64,000 nucleotides of DNA from G965214625 sp965214625 (GCA_965214625.1 OZ243962.1:2170001-2234000), one strand, 5' to 3'; numbered from the stretch's first letter, positions 53,702 to 63,013 are shown. Notes: generated from the letters alone by a model not told the origin. A program made the numbers and translations.

Positions 53702-56073
53702 AGTCTCGAAAGATGGGTCAGAAAATCCGCTGGATTCTTGTATCCATAAAAATGCAGGTCCTTGCGTTCCTTTCCTTCGGAATCAATAAACAGGATTGCT
53801 GGCGGTCCGAATACGCCGTACCGTTTTTTCAGTGCTTTGCCTTCAGGATCGTTCGGATTGGTGACATCGACTTTCAACGGAACAAATCTTTCATTCAGTC
53901 TCTGTCGCACCGCTTTGTCGAGGAATGTGGTCTTCTCCATGCGGACACAATCGACGCACCAGTCGGCGTAGTAATCAATCAATACGGCCTTGTTGCTTTG
54001 TGTGGCCTGAATCAATGCCTGGTCCAACTGTTGTATGCTGTTTACCCGGACAAATAAAGACGCTGTCCCGGTTTCACTCATCGACCCCGATGAGAGCCCG
54101 GGGCTCTGCGAAAACAGCGTGACCGGTATTGGGCGAAACAGGTCACGCTGTCCGAAAAATCCGCCGATCAGAACGAAGATACCCCATACCAGGACGACGA
54201 TCCCCACCCCCTTGCGCAACTTGTACCAGCCACTTTGTTGCTCAGTCAGTGGGCTATGGACACCCAGATAAACACTCAGGATGATCAGGAAACTGCCCCA
54301 CAAGAAAAGCACGGGTACCTGAGGCAGGGACTCCAGGAGATAGATAGCCACGGCAATCAGCATGATACCGAAGACATGCTTGACCGTATCCATCCATTGT
54401 CCTGCCTTGGGAATGAGATAGCCGGCACCCAATCCGACGGCAATCAACGGCAGACCCATACCCCAGGCCATCGCGAACATGATCTGGGCGCCCAGAACCG
54501 GATCTGCATTGGTGACGGCCACACTGAGGAACGAAATCAGAATCGGAGACACGCAGGCACCGATGATCAGTGCGGATACCAGCCCAAGGATGAACACCAG
54601 CGGGATCGATCCGGTTAGTTTGCCGGACCGTTGTTGCAGGCTTGACTGGATAAAGGCAGGCATCTGGATGTCGAACAGGCCGAACATGGACAGGGACATC
54701 ACCACGAAAATGCCACTGAGCGTGCCAATGGCCCAGGCATTTTGAAAATAGGACTGCAGCTGTTCGCCGGTTGCACCGGCGATGGCACCCATTGCGGCGT
54801 AAGTCACCGTGGTGCCGAGCACATAAAACAAGGCCAGCATACCCCCCTTGAGCTTGGTCAGATGTTGTCCCTGTCCGGCTATCACGCTGGACAAGATCGG
54901 AATCATCGGCAACACACAGGGTGTAAAAGTCAGCAAAAGACCGGCAACAAAAGCACCGAACAGCAATGGCAGCAACGCGTCCGGAAGCAGGACCAGTGAT
55001 TCGTTTTGCGCCGTGCCCGTTTTCGATACCGTACTGATCGAACCGCTTTGCGCATCGGGCGCCTGGGGTGCCGGTTCCTGGGGAGTTGATGTATCCGCCT
55101 GGGCGGTGGGCAACATACCCAACATCCCGAGGTCAAAAGTCTTGTTGACCGGCGAATAGCAAATCCCGCCTTCGGCACATCCTTGATAAGTCGCCATCAA
55201 AACCGGGCCAAATTGTCCCGAACGGTCCGGCTGAAGCGTAATCGGAACGGAAAAATCGGTTTTATGGACAGCAACGTCCCCGAAATACTCGTCTTTTTTC
55301 ATCACCCCCTGCGGCAAGCTGATGCGGGGAGCCGGCGCCTCCCCGTCCTGCGTGAACTGGATTTTGTCACGATAAAGGTAGTAACCGTCCGCTATCTTGA
55401 AATCCGCTGACAGCTGACCCTCCGACAACACGGTCAGATCGAGTCTGAAGGCATCATCGACATCCAGAAAATCAGATTGATCCATATCGGCTGCCAACAG
55501 GTTGCGCAACTCGGAGGCATCATCGAATGACCCGAAGGATGGGCTTTGCGACCCGGTCAGTGCTGGCATATCGGTCGATGGGGTGCTGCCTGATTGTTCC
55601 ACAGGCAATGAGGGTGTGGATGACCCATCGATCGGCTTGACACGGCTTGTCGGCTGGAAAGCAATACGATGTTCCATCGGGGGATAGCAAACACCGATCG
55701 GTTCGTTGCACCCCTGTCCTTTTGCCAGCAGTGTTATAGGGCCTGTTCCGCTGTCTGAGATGGGGATGAGCGTTTCAAATTGGTTGGTATAAACCTCAAC
55801 GGTCCCGAACAGTTCGTCCTGCTTGATATGCCCGGTCGGATACACGGGGTCACTGGAAACCAGTCCATTGCCGCTCAGGTGAAATTCCATTTTATCCCGA
55901 TACATGTAATAACCTTCCGCGATCTCCCACCGCGCCTGGATGCCGTCTTCCCCGATGAGTTGCGTACTGAACCGAAAAGCCTCTTCGGATGGAAGCAGTT
56001 CACCATCGTCACCCTGTGCGCATAGCGTGATCCCCAAAGAGCACAGGACAAGGAACCGGGTAAAGAAATTCAT
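53698..56073 (-). CDS. dsbD: Protein-disulfide reductase DsbD with two tandem N-terminal alpha domains
   Basis: 791 residues, about 200 more than E. coli DsbD. A signal peptide ends near CAQG. Two homologous nDsbD (alpha) domains follow: the first has YYMYRDKMEF and GCNEPIGVCYPPMEH, the second YYLYRDKIQF and GCAEGGICYSPVNK. Each keeps its Cys pair. Eight or so membrane helices contain FTPCVLPMIPILS and GACVSPILISF with the two transport cysteines. The C-terminal thioredoxin domain has YADWCVDCVRMEK. It moves electrons from cytosolic thioredoxin to periplasmic partners, here probably the coupled TlpA-like protein. Confidence 0.94.
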   Translation of the reverse strand: MNFFTRFLVLCSLGITLCAQGDDGELLPSEEAFRFSTQLIGEDGIQARWEIAEGYYMYRDKMEFHLSGNGLVSSDPVYPTGHIKQDELFGTVEVYTNQFETLIPISDSGTGPITLLAKGQGCNEPIGVCYPPMEHRIAFQPTSRVKPIDGSSTPSLPVEQSGSTPSTDMPALTGSQSPSFGSFDDASELRNLLAADMDQSDFLDVDDAFRLDLTVLSEGQLSADFKIADGYYLYRDKIQFTQDGEAPAPRISLPQGVMKKDEYFGDVAVHKTDFSVPITLQPDRSGQFGPVLMATYQGCAEGGICYSPVNKTFDLGMLGMLPTAQADTSTPQEPAPQAPDAQSGSISTVSKTGTAQNESLVLLPDALLPLLFGAFVAGLLLTFTPCVLPMIPILSSVIAGQGQHLTKLKGGMLALFYVLGTTVTYAAMGAIAGATGEQLQSYFQNAWAIGTLSGIFVVMSLSMFGLFDIQMPAFIQSSLQQRSGKLTGSIPLVFILGLVSALIIGACVSPILISFLSVAVTNADPVLGAQIMFAMAWGMGLPLIAVGLGAGYLIPKAGQWMDTVKHVFGIMLIAVAIYLLESLPQVPVLFLWGSFLIILSVYLGVHSPLTEQQSGWYKLRKGVGIVVLVWGIFVLIGGFFGQRDLFRPIPVTLFSQSPGLSSGSMSETGTASLFVRVNSIQQLDQALIQATQSNKAVLIDYYADWCVDCVRMEKTTFLDKAVRQRLNERFVPLKVDVTNPNDPEGKALKKRYGVFGPPAILFIDSEGKERKDLHFYGYKNPADFLTHLSRL

Positions 56074-56412
56074 TGTGAAGCAGACAACATCAATAAAGGG
56101 TGACGATGTTATATTGACAGATTGCCAAGTATCAAGTTCACGAAAAGCATCACGGATGACGAAGTGACGCCAACCTATTCCCTGTCTGCCGACAGCGATA
56201 ACCGATTCTCGACGGTTGATGTGACATCATCGCGAAACCAATCCCAAAATCAGTTATTCTATACGAATAATACGTGATTTATCCTGTATGGCTGGCCGAT
56301 TGATGTTGTTTCAGGCCGTTATCAGTCGGCGCATGATGTCTGTGAACGTCAGAACCGCCGGATCGTTTAACGGTTGGGACAGGCGGTTTGACCACTCTTC
56401 TTAGGAGGAGCC
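56074..56412. other. Control region between dsbD and fxsA
   Basis: 340 bases holding the divergent promoters. No gene seen; the 3' end leads into a strong TTAGGAGGAG ribosome-binding sequence in front of the small ORF at 56413. Confidence 0.4.
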
Positions 56413-56541
56413 ATGCAACAGGCCTTGAACCTGACTCGATTGTCGGAAGTATTTGTCTGTGCAAACAGGGTGTTTCGCTCGTTTTGTGAGAGATGTGTTT
56501 TGACTGACTTGCCTTGGCAGGCCACAAGATCGTTTATATGA
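56413..56541 (+). CDS. 42-codon leader ORF coupled to fxsA
   Basis: Short frame with an excellent AGGAGG four bases before its ATG. Its TGA overlaps the fxsA ATG (ATATGA at 56536-56541), so ribosomes finishing it can start fxsA. The product (MQQALNLTRLSEVFVCANRV and 22 more residues) has three Cys and no known family. It may serve mainly as a translational leader; fxsA has no good ribosome site of its own. Confidence 0.5.
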   Translation: MQQALNLTRLSEVFVCANRVFRSFCERCVLTDLPWQATRSFI

Positions 56542-56999
56542 AAGCCTTTTTCCTGATTTTCTTGGTTGTTCCGCTGATTGAAATCTATTTTCTGATCGAA
56601 ATAGGGAGCGCGATCGGTGCCGGGTTGACTATTTTCCTGGTGGTATTCACGGCTGCCTTGGGCGCAGTACTGGTCAGAATGCAGGGGTTTGCGACCTTTG
56701 TCAGGGCGCAAACACAACTGGTGAAGGGAGAAATGCCCGCATTGGAAATGATAGAGGGGCTGTGTCTGTTTGTCGCCGGTGCATTGCTACTGACTCCGGG
56801 ATTCTTTACGGACGCTATCGGATTCATCTTGCTGACGCCATCACTTCGCCGTGCCATTATTCGAAAGCTCCTGGAAAGGAAACTGTTCATGAACACAAGG
56901 CGCACGTCATGGACTCATCGAGGAGACAAGAGACATGAAGAGGGACAGGGACGATCAGGTGGAAGAGTCATTGACATCGATCCTCACGATCCGGACTGA
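56538..56999 (+). CDS. fxsA: FxsA family membrane protein
   Basis: 153 residues from the ATG at 56538 (MKAFFLIFLVVPLIEIYFLI). The conserved start with PLIEIYFLIEIGSAIGAG, the GxxLVRMQG turn, and GALLLTPGFFTDAIGFILLTP define FxsA (suppressor of F exclusion of phage T7). Three to four membrane helices are predicted, then a charged cytosolic tail that ends VIDIDPHDPD. It is often found upstream of groESL; here groESL is 6 kb downstream. Confidence 0.93.
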   Translation: MKAFFLIFLVVPLIEIYFLIEIGSAIGAGLTIFLVVFTAALGAVLVRMQGFATFVRAQTQLVKGEMPALEMIEGLCLFVAGALLLTPGFFTDAIGFILLTPSLRRAIIRKLLERKLFMNTRRTSWTHRGDKRHEEGQGRSGGRVIDIDPHDPD

Positions 57000-57219
57000 C
57001 TCCGGGGTTGAATCTGGAGGCATCGACAGTCATCTGTCAGGGCAAAGCATGGATTAACCTGTTGTCAGAATTCTCTATACTTGATCTTTAATGTAGAACT
57101 GTACTGTAACACTTTGACATCATCAAATTACTACCCGTTGAATCTACTGAACTGAGGTTCTTCGGCGTGATTTTAGTCTGTAGTCTGTCAGTTACTGCTA
57201 CGATCACTCACTGCCCCGG

Positions 57220-57750
57220 CCAGCATCTTCAGGGTCTGAGGGTTTTTAAGAAACGCTGCAAGCCCCCTGTCGCTTGCTTCATCTACGAACGAATGGACAA
57301 AGGATTGATCACGTTCCTCTCTCAAAATAGTGATAATGTCATCTTCACTTTAGGAGGATCGATGTGGAGCACCGTTACACTGTGATCAGGTGAGACGGTT
57401 TTCAGACGATTCTTGTCTGGCATGCCAAGCCAGTCTGCTCCTCGACACGACAGTCGAAACCGAGGGCGCCCTAGCTTTTCAAGCTTGGCACATATGCGAC
57501 CAAGTGCCCATCCAACACATCCGATGAACCGACGGTTCGCCCTTGTGCATTGTCCGGGGAAAGGGGTTCTTCGGGTTCCGGTTCGCCGACCGGAATGTAG
57601 TCCCACTCAAGGTCGGTACGATGCAATGTTTGCCTGATATAGTGTGGTTTTCCCGGTCTGACGGGGGCCGGAAATGACGATCAGTCGCTCTGGACGCTCT
57701 TTCAGGCGTTCAAGAAGTATGCCGACATGATGTCGCTCGAACCGAAACAT
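57220..57750 (-). pseudogene. AAA-type ATPase remnants
   Basis: The minus strand at 57750 starts MFRFERHHVGILLERLKERP and then VISGPRQTGKTTL, a Walker A typical of DUF4143-type AAA ATPases. After about 40 codons a frameshift moves the match to TDLEWDYIPVGEPEPEEPLS and stops follow. Further along, 57220-57340 reads SFVHSFVDEASDRGLAAFL followed by KNPQTLKMLAGAV, which resembles a helical segment of NACHT-like NTPases and may be a second source. Nothing here can encode an intact protein. Confidence 0.5.
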
Positions 57751-58240
57751 GCATATGTTTTACTCTATTGAGAAAAAATACTCAATGAAGTAAATATACA
57801 ATCCATAGTTATCCTATCATTGCTTGTGCGTAGATGGACAGAGGGTGATTTTGTCGACACACAGGCGCTTGAAGTCGTCTGATCCGGTGTCTTTCGTTTG
57901 CTCCTGTTCGGTGAGTTGCTGTGTACCACTGGCTGCAGAAAGTTCCCTCCAGACAACAGGTTGACTGGTTGACCAAACAAACCGAGACCTGATGATACTT
58001 CCAATGTCATCGGTTGATTTGCTGCGTACTTTAATATGGGCCAGGGTAACCATTGCTTTCCAATTCGAAAAGGCCCGTATAAATATAGTCGGCTTTACGG
58101 TTGACTATTTCTATTGCTACGGATAGGTGGATCAGTAAAAGGCAGAGTATGCCCAGTGGCTGGCAGATCATTTGCCCGGATTAATGAACATATCCTGAGA
58201 AAATTCTCATGCCAGCCGTGCCCGATGCATGGCCGGATTG
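57751..58240. other. Gene-poor stretch
   Basis: A 78-codon minus frame (57817-58053) starts MVTLAHIKVRSKSTDDIGS but I recognise nothing in it. No RNA or repeat noted. Confidence 0.3.
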
Positions 58241-58708
58241 TCAATGGTGCCCGTGACGGCGGCTGTGCCACCGGTCGTGTATCGACAGGACCCCGTCATC
58301 ATTGCGGTCCAGCCGTTCAACGATACCTGCGAGAGGACGGTCATACTCTGCACGCGTGACGATCGCGTCGCCGTCCTTGTCGAGCACCTGGAACACGCGC
58401 ACGGTGAGTGGGTGCGTGGTTTCCTGCCACAGGCCGGTGAACTCCTCGAGATCGAGGTTGCCGTCACCGTTTGCGTCGTATTTTGCATGATGGCCGTTCC
58501 GCATCTGGTCGATCTCCGTCTGTGTCAGTTTGCCGTCACCGTCCTCGTCGATGGTATCGAACATGTCCATCGCAAACAGCTTCAAGTGGCCCATTGCGTG
58601 ATGGCCGCCACCGTGGCGGGTATACGCGTAAACCGCACCGGCAAGCAGGGACACGGCAATGCCGATGACGATCAATGTTCTGGTTCTGGTTTTCATCAGT
58701 GAACTCAT
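58241..58708 (-). CDS. EF-hand calcium-binding protein, membrane-anchored or secreted
   Basis: 155 residues. An N-terminal hydrophobic segment (LIVIGIAVSLLAGAVYAY) suggests export. At least four EF-hand loops follow: DTIDEDGDGKLTQTEID, KYDANGDGNLDLEEF, VLDKDGDAIVTRAEY, and RLDRNDDGVLSIHD. His-rich patches flank them (RHGGGHHAMGHL at the front, HSRRHGHH at the end). It is divergent from a two-component system whose sensor has a matching His/Asp-rich loop, so it is likely a target or accessory of that system for metal (Ca or a transition metal) response. Confidence 0.85.
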   Translation of the reverse strand: MSSLMKTRTRTLIVIGIAVSLLAGAVYAYTRHGGGHHAMGHLKLFAMDMFDTIDEDGDGKLTQTEIDQMRNGHHAKYDANGDGNLDLEEFTGLWQETTHPLTVRVFQVLDKDGDAIVTRAEYDRPLAGIVERLDRNDDGVLSIHDRWHSRRHGHH

Positions 58709-58869
58709 TTAGTGGTAGTGGATGTGACGGAGTAATGTAAGAAAAGACTGTCGCAAAATCTTGTCATTGAAGATACCGGTTCGTCCCGATTGATCCCTGG
58801 CGGAGGATCTGATACATCCTGATACAAATTTTCCTTGCATGTTACGAGGGGATACGTAAGCTGATACCC

Positions 58870-59589
58870 ATGGATGTATCGCCACATGTTCTTGTGGTCG
58901 ACGATCACCGCGAGATCCGCGAGCCCCTGGCGCGGTACCTGAAACGCCACGAGATACGGGTCACTGCGGTCGAGAGCGCCGCAGCCGCGCGGCACGTTCT
59001 TCGTGCTGCCGCAGTGGACCTTGTTGTCCTCGACATCATGATGCCGGGCGAGGATGGCCTTGAGTTCTGCCGCCACCTGCGTGAGACACGGCGCATCCCC
59101 GTTATCCTGCTGACTGCTATGGCCGAGGACACTGACCGAATCGTGGGACTTGAGGTGGGGGCCGATGACTACGTTACCAAGCCATTCAATCCCCGGGAAC
59201 TGCTTGCCCGGATCAAGGCGGTTATTCGACGTGTACAAAGCCTGCCGCCCGAACGCATCCCGCGTTCCGCTGCCACGTGGCGATTTGACCGCTGGTCACT
59301 CCACACCGACAGGCACGAACTGGTGGATGACGCAGAAGTGGTGATACCGCTGTCCACGGGCGAATACCGATTGCTGGTCGCGTTACTGGAACGTCCTGGG
59401 ATGGTGCTTTCGCGGGACCAGCTTCTCGACTTGACTCGAGGGCGGCGTGCTGTGCCGTATGACCGTGCCATCGATAACCAGGTCAGCCGTCTTCGCCGCA
59501 AGATCGAGCGTGACCCGGGCAATCCGAAACTGCTGACAACCGTATGGGGTGGCGGTTATCGGTTCACCGGCAAGGTAGAATGCGGTTGA
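58870..59589 (+). CDS. OmpR/PhoB-family response regulator
   Basis: 239 residues. Receiver domain with acidic pair VVDDHRE, phospho-acceptor Asp55 (VVLDIMMPGEDG), Thr in ILLTAMAED and Lys in YVTKPFNPREL. C-terminal winged helix has LLVALLERPGMVLSRDQLLDL, then DNQVSRLRRKIE and TVWGGGYRF. The stop overlaps the start of the kinase gene, so the pair is coupled. A regulator of the divergent EF-hand gene is the simplest guess. Confidence 0.95.
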   Translation: MDVSPHVLVVDDHREIREPLARYLKRHEIRVTAVESAAAARHVLRAAAVDLVVLDIMMPGEDGLEFCRHLRETRRIPVILLTAMAEDTDRIVGLEVGADDYVTKPFNPRELLARIKAVIRRVQSLPPERIPRSAATWRFDRWSLHTDRHELVDDAEVVIPLSTGEYRLLVALLERPGMVLSRDQLLDLTRGRRAVPYDRAIDNQVSRLRRKIERDPGNPKLLTTVWGGGYRFTGKVECG

Positions 59590-60989
59590 AGCTGGTACCA
59601 AAAAGCCTGGCGGGGCGACTCACGCTGTTGCTGCTGCTCGTCCTGATTATTGCACAGGGTGTTGCGATGGCCCTGTTTGTGCATGAGCGCATCGAGGCGG
59701 TGCGTCATACGCACCAGGATAATGTCATCCTCCGTACGGCTACTGTGGCGCGGCTTTTACGGGATACGCCGCCAGCGCTTCATGAGGCCATTGTTGTCGC
59801 TACCACCACCGATTTTTTGCGGTTTTCTCTAACGGACATACCATTGATCGGTCAGACCGGAAACGGAGTCCGAGTCACCACCATCGCCGCCAGACTTTCC
59901 GTGGCGCTGGAGACCGGCCAGGACCAGGTAAGGGTGGCGCTGATGCGGACCCGACATCTGAACCACGGTGACGGGGATGACGAGGCAAGACACAATCGTC
60001 ACCGTCACGAGGGGGATCACGATCATGGTCCACGGCACCGCCGGCCCGTTTGGTTCACGGCCTCTGTAGCGTTGCATGACGGGCGCTGGCTGAATGTCGA
60101 GGTCGGACCGCCACCGGGGGCGCCGCCGTGGGGCTCTACGTTCATGCTGTCGTTCATGCTGTCTGTATTGGGTATTGCTGCCGTGGCGGTACTGACGGGG
60201 CGTCGTATCGCGAAACCCATGCGCCGCTTGGCCGCTGCGGCCGGGAAGCTCGGTCGGGGCGAGATGGTGGAGGATCTACCCGAAGCCGGACCCATGGAAA
60301 CCCGGGATACGGTGCGCGCCTTCAACATCATGCGCGAACGGCTCGATCGCTTCGTGCGTGACCGCACCACGATGCTGGCGGCAGTTTCGCACGACCTGCG
60401 AACCCCGATCACGAGTCTGCGCCTGCACGCAGAGATAATCGAGAACGAGGAGGTCCGGGCGAAGATCATTGCCGCCTTGGACGAGATGCAGCGGATGACG
60501 GAGGACACGCTCACGTTCATTCGAGAGGACATGCAGCGTGAAGGAACCCGAACGGTAGATATTCACGCACTGGTCGACAGCGTGGCCATGGACCTTGCGG
60601 ATCTCGGACAGAACATTGAGGTTGCGCAGTGTGACCGGATCCTGATTGCCTGCCGGTCGGTCGCGCTCCGCCGTGCGCTCCGTAACCTGTTTGAGAACGC
60701 ATGCAGGTACGGAGATCGGGCAACGGTGCGGATCGTAGAGGACGCTTCTCAAGTTCGCATCGTTGTCGAGGATGAGGGACCGGGGATCGCGGAAGCCGAT
60801 CTTGATCGGGTGTTCGAGCCTTTCGTCCGGCTCGAGATCTCAAGGAGTTCAGAGACCGGGGGTACGGGGCTCGGCCTTGCCATCGCGCGCAGTATCGTGC
60901 GAAGCCATGGCGGTGACATTCGACTGGCGGTTCGGGAGACGGGGGGATTGCGGGCGACGGTCATGTTGCCTGCGACCGGACAAGGATAA
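59580..60989 (+). CDS. Sensor histidine kinase with His-rich periplasmic loop
   Basis: 469 residues from the ATG at 59580. The first helix (LTLLLLLVLIIAQGVAMALF) and a second near residue 185 (STFMLSFMLSVLGIAAVAVL) bracket a periplasmic domain. This contains the stretch HGDGDDEARHNRHRHEGDHD followed by HGPRHRRP, a probable metal-binding segment. After a HAMP (RRIAKPMRRLAAAAGKLGRG) come the H-box SHDLRTPITSLRLHAE, N-box LRNLFENACRYGD and G-boxes VEDEGPGI and GGTGLGLAIARSIV. Partner of the preceding regulator. Ligand unknown; the His/Asp-rich loop favours a divalent metal. Confidence 0.93.
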   Translation: MRLKLVPKSLAGRLTLLLLLVLIIAQGVAMALFVHERIEAVRHTHQDNVILRTATVARLLRDTPPALHEAIVVATTTDFLRFSLTDIPLIGQTGNGVRVTTIAARLSVALETGQDQVRVALMRTRHLNHGDGDDEARHNRHRHEGDHDHGPRHRRPVWFTASVALHDGRWLNVEVGPPPGAPPWGSTFMLSFMLSVLGIAAVAVLTGRRIAKPMRRLAAAAGKLGRGEMVEDLPEAGPMETRDTVRAFNIMRERLDRFVRDRTTMLAAVSHDLRTPITSLRLHAEIIENEEVRAKIIAALDEMQRMTEDTLTFIREDMQREGTRTVDIHALVDSVAMDLADLGQNIEVAQCDRILIACRSVALRRALRNLFENACRYGDRATVRIVEDASQVRIVVEDEGPGIAEADLDRVFEPFVRLEISRSSETGGTGLGLAIARSIVRSHGGDIRLAVRETGGLRATVMLPATGQG

Positions 60990-61186
60990 ATGTTCCAGGG
61001 TTGACCGACCTACAATGTGGATTAGGTGCCTTTCCTTCTTTTCAGTATCACGGACAGGTCGACCGGAAACACACGGTTCAAGCATTCATTACCCATCACC
61101 GATAAGTAAGTTGTCATACGTGACACGGATGCCGTTGCAGTGGGACTGATACGGTGCAATTAATTTGAATCATGAGCCAATTGTCC

Positions 61187-61585
61187 TCACTCAAAAATCC
61201 CTGCAATCGCCAGATCGTAATTGCGTTGCAGATTGACCCAAAACAGACCGCCATTGCCGAATCACACCGTTATTTCAACGGTGATCGACTATTTCTCGCC
61301 AAGGAGGGCATGTAACGTCTGTCTTGAGACCCCGGGCACATTAGCCATGGCTGACTTGCTCAGTTGTCACGCTGGCAAGATTTCCTCGCGCGGGATTTTT
61401 CCAGAATGCACCGGTTTTATGGAAACATGTCTTTGAAATTATTCAGTGGTTGTCCTGCATGTCTACATCCACAGCCCGATCCTTATCCCACCCGAAAGTA
61501 ATTCGATAGTTTGCGGTCAAGGGTACGATGAATCGACTCGTTTTGCCCCTTTCAGTGGGTGAAACCAGGAACCGGGATAGGCCAT
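61187..61585 (-). pseudogene. higBA toxin-antitoxin remnant
   Basis: Toxin part (61443 to about 61585): FHPLKGAKRVDSS and, after a frameshift, LTANYRITFGWDKDRAVDV, then DMQDNH and a stop, matching the end of HigB/RelE toxins. Antitoxin part (61187-61423): KPVHSGKIPREEILPA, a stop, LSKSAMANVPGVSRQTLHAL, LGEK, a stop, ITVEITV, a stop, and FGNGGLFWVNLQRNYDLA, matching HigA (Xre type) throughout. Three nonsense codons and the frameshift show both genes are dead, but order and length of the pair are kept. Confidence 0.75.
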
Positions 61586-61746
61586 TTGCTCCCTACAGGC
61601 CAGCGTCAATGTGTCAATAACTTTAACAATTATTGTGTATTATCCCAGAACCTACGTCGGCATTTTTGAATGCATTGTCTGGAAAGTTTGACATCCGAAT
61701 ATTGTACTCTCTAGTATCGGACAGATAATCATTGTTTTCATAAATC

Positions 61747-62667
61747 ATGACAACTGACTTTACCGGGTACTCCAAAGATGCGTTGAGGTATCCGGGCCTT
61801 GATACCTTCGATACGCCGTTTTGGTATGGGTTATACAGCAAGGCCTATCAGGACCGCCTTCCTGAATGGGTGATGGAACAACCGGAGAAGTTGCTTGCCC
61901 GGTCCAGGATAGTAGTTTCCTACAAGGACCATCGTAACCAACTTGCAGAGGTGCGCTGGCCGTCGGGAGGCAAGACGGGAAAAACCGCCGTCGTCAAGGC
62001 TTTCGGTTCGAGAAACTGGACTGATCGAATCAGGGTGCGTACCCGAGAGGCCAGATCGGTTCGACATTTGAAAAATGCGCGCTTGTTGCTCAGCAAGGGA
62101 ATCAGGACACCCGAGCCGATTTTCCTGGCCTTGCCCAAACTCAAGGGGCGGCGTCATTATCTGGCGGTGAAACCGCTAAAATGTCATCGGGTGCGCGAAT
62201 TGCTCGACACCCTGCGTCCGGTCGAAAGTATGTCGGTCACGTTGAATTCGAACCGGATTTCCGGTGAACAGCTTGTCACTGCCTGTGGTCGATTTATCCG
62301 GGAGGTGCATGATCAGGGCGTGGTTCACCGGGATATGTCGGGTGGGAATATCCTGATTCCGGATGATTGGGACGGCAATCCGAACGGTCTCAAGTCGATA
62401 TTCCATTTGGTCGACATTAACCGTATGCGACAGGTTGGTGCGGATATGCCAATCAAACTGAGAATACAGGATCTTGAAAAACTGCTGATTCCTGACCGAT
62501 ATCTTGATCTGTATTATCGTGCTTATGCCGCCGGTTGTGACCAGATTCAAAAGGAATGGCCCCGTTTCCTTCGCTATCGGACTGCCTACCGAAAAATGCG
62601 CGACACCCCGAGCCGGTTATGGAGAAACGTGTTGATGGTGTCCACCTACTGGACCCGTTCCGGCTGA
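61747..62667 (+). CDS. Lipopolysaccharide kinase (Kdo/WaaP) family protein
   Basis: 306 residues. Kinase-like fold of the WaaP/InaA type: AVVKAFGSRNW for the ATP-binding Lys, EARSVRHLKNARLLLSKGI for the C-helix Glu, HDQGVVHRDMSGGNILIPD for the catalytic loop, and FHLVDINRMR for the metal-binding Asp. Such proteins phosphorylate LPS core sugars or act as lipid-linked sugar kinases in the cytosol. The substrate is unclear. It stands between dead higBA and groESL, alone on its strand locally. Confidence 0.82.
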   Translation: MTTDFTGYSKDALRYPGLDTFDTPFWYGLYSKAYQDRLPEWVMEQPEKLLARSRIVVSYKDHRNQLAEVRWPSGGKTGKTAVVKAFGSRNWTDRIRVRTREARSVRHLKNARLLLSKGIRTPEPIFLALPKLKGRRHYLAVKPLKCHRVRELLDTLRPVESMSVTLNSNRISGEQLVTACGRFIREVHDQGVVHRDMSGGNILIPDDWDGNPNGLKSIFHLVDINRMRQVGADMPIKLRIQDLEKLLIPDRYLDLYYRAYAAGCDQIQKEWPRFLRYRTAYRKMRDTPSRLWRNVLMVSTYWTRSG

Positions 62668-62688
62668 TCCGCGTGGGGTTCGACAGAC

Positions 62689-62710
62689 CGGTCGAGCCGG
62701 GATTCGACCG
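62689..62710. terminator. Hairpin after the WaaP-like gene
   Basis: CGGTCGA, eight bases, TCGACCG, 22 bases past the stop. No T-run follows, so termination activity is uncertain. Confidence 0.3.
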
Positions 62711-62883
62711 TTGGTCGTTAGCCGGTTGATACGGACGATGACGGGCCGGTCCTGCCTGCCGTGAAAAACCGGACACAAGAAAAATCTCCCAATGCGGTAT
62801 GAAATTGCCCGGTCACCACGCGTAAAACCGACTCAAAATCGACTATTTTGCGTTCAATTCGCATAATTTTTCGATTTCAGCCA

Positions 62884-62911
62884 TTGATTTTTTCAATCTC
62901 GGCACTATTAT
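62884..62911 (+). promoter_or_regulatory. Sigma70-like promoter of groESL
   Basis: TTGATT, 16 bases, TATTAT: a good -35/-10 pair directly before and touching the CIRCE operator, so HrcA bound there would cover the start site. Confidence 0.6.
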
Positions 62912-62937
62912 TAGCACTCACTTAAGGCGAGTGCTAA
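62911..62937. promoter_or_regulatory. CIRCE operator (HrcA binding site)
   Basis: TTAGCACTC, nine bases, GAGTGCTAA: an exact match to the CIRCE consensus. It lies 76 bases before groES and overlaps the end of the -10 box. Repression by HrcA with relief on heat shock is established for this element. A CIRCE-controlled groESL is found in only part of the gammaproteobacteria, most of which use sigma32 alone. Confidence 0.93.
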
Positions 62938-63013
62938 TGATGATCCCAAGAATTTGTTGGCATCGCGCTGATTTTGGTTTTAATTTCAATTTCTAATGAG
63001 GAGAAATGAGCGT

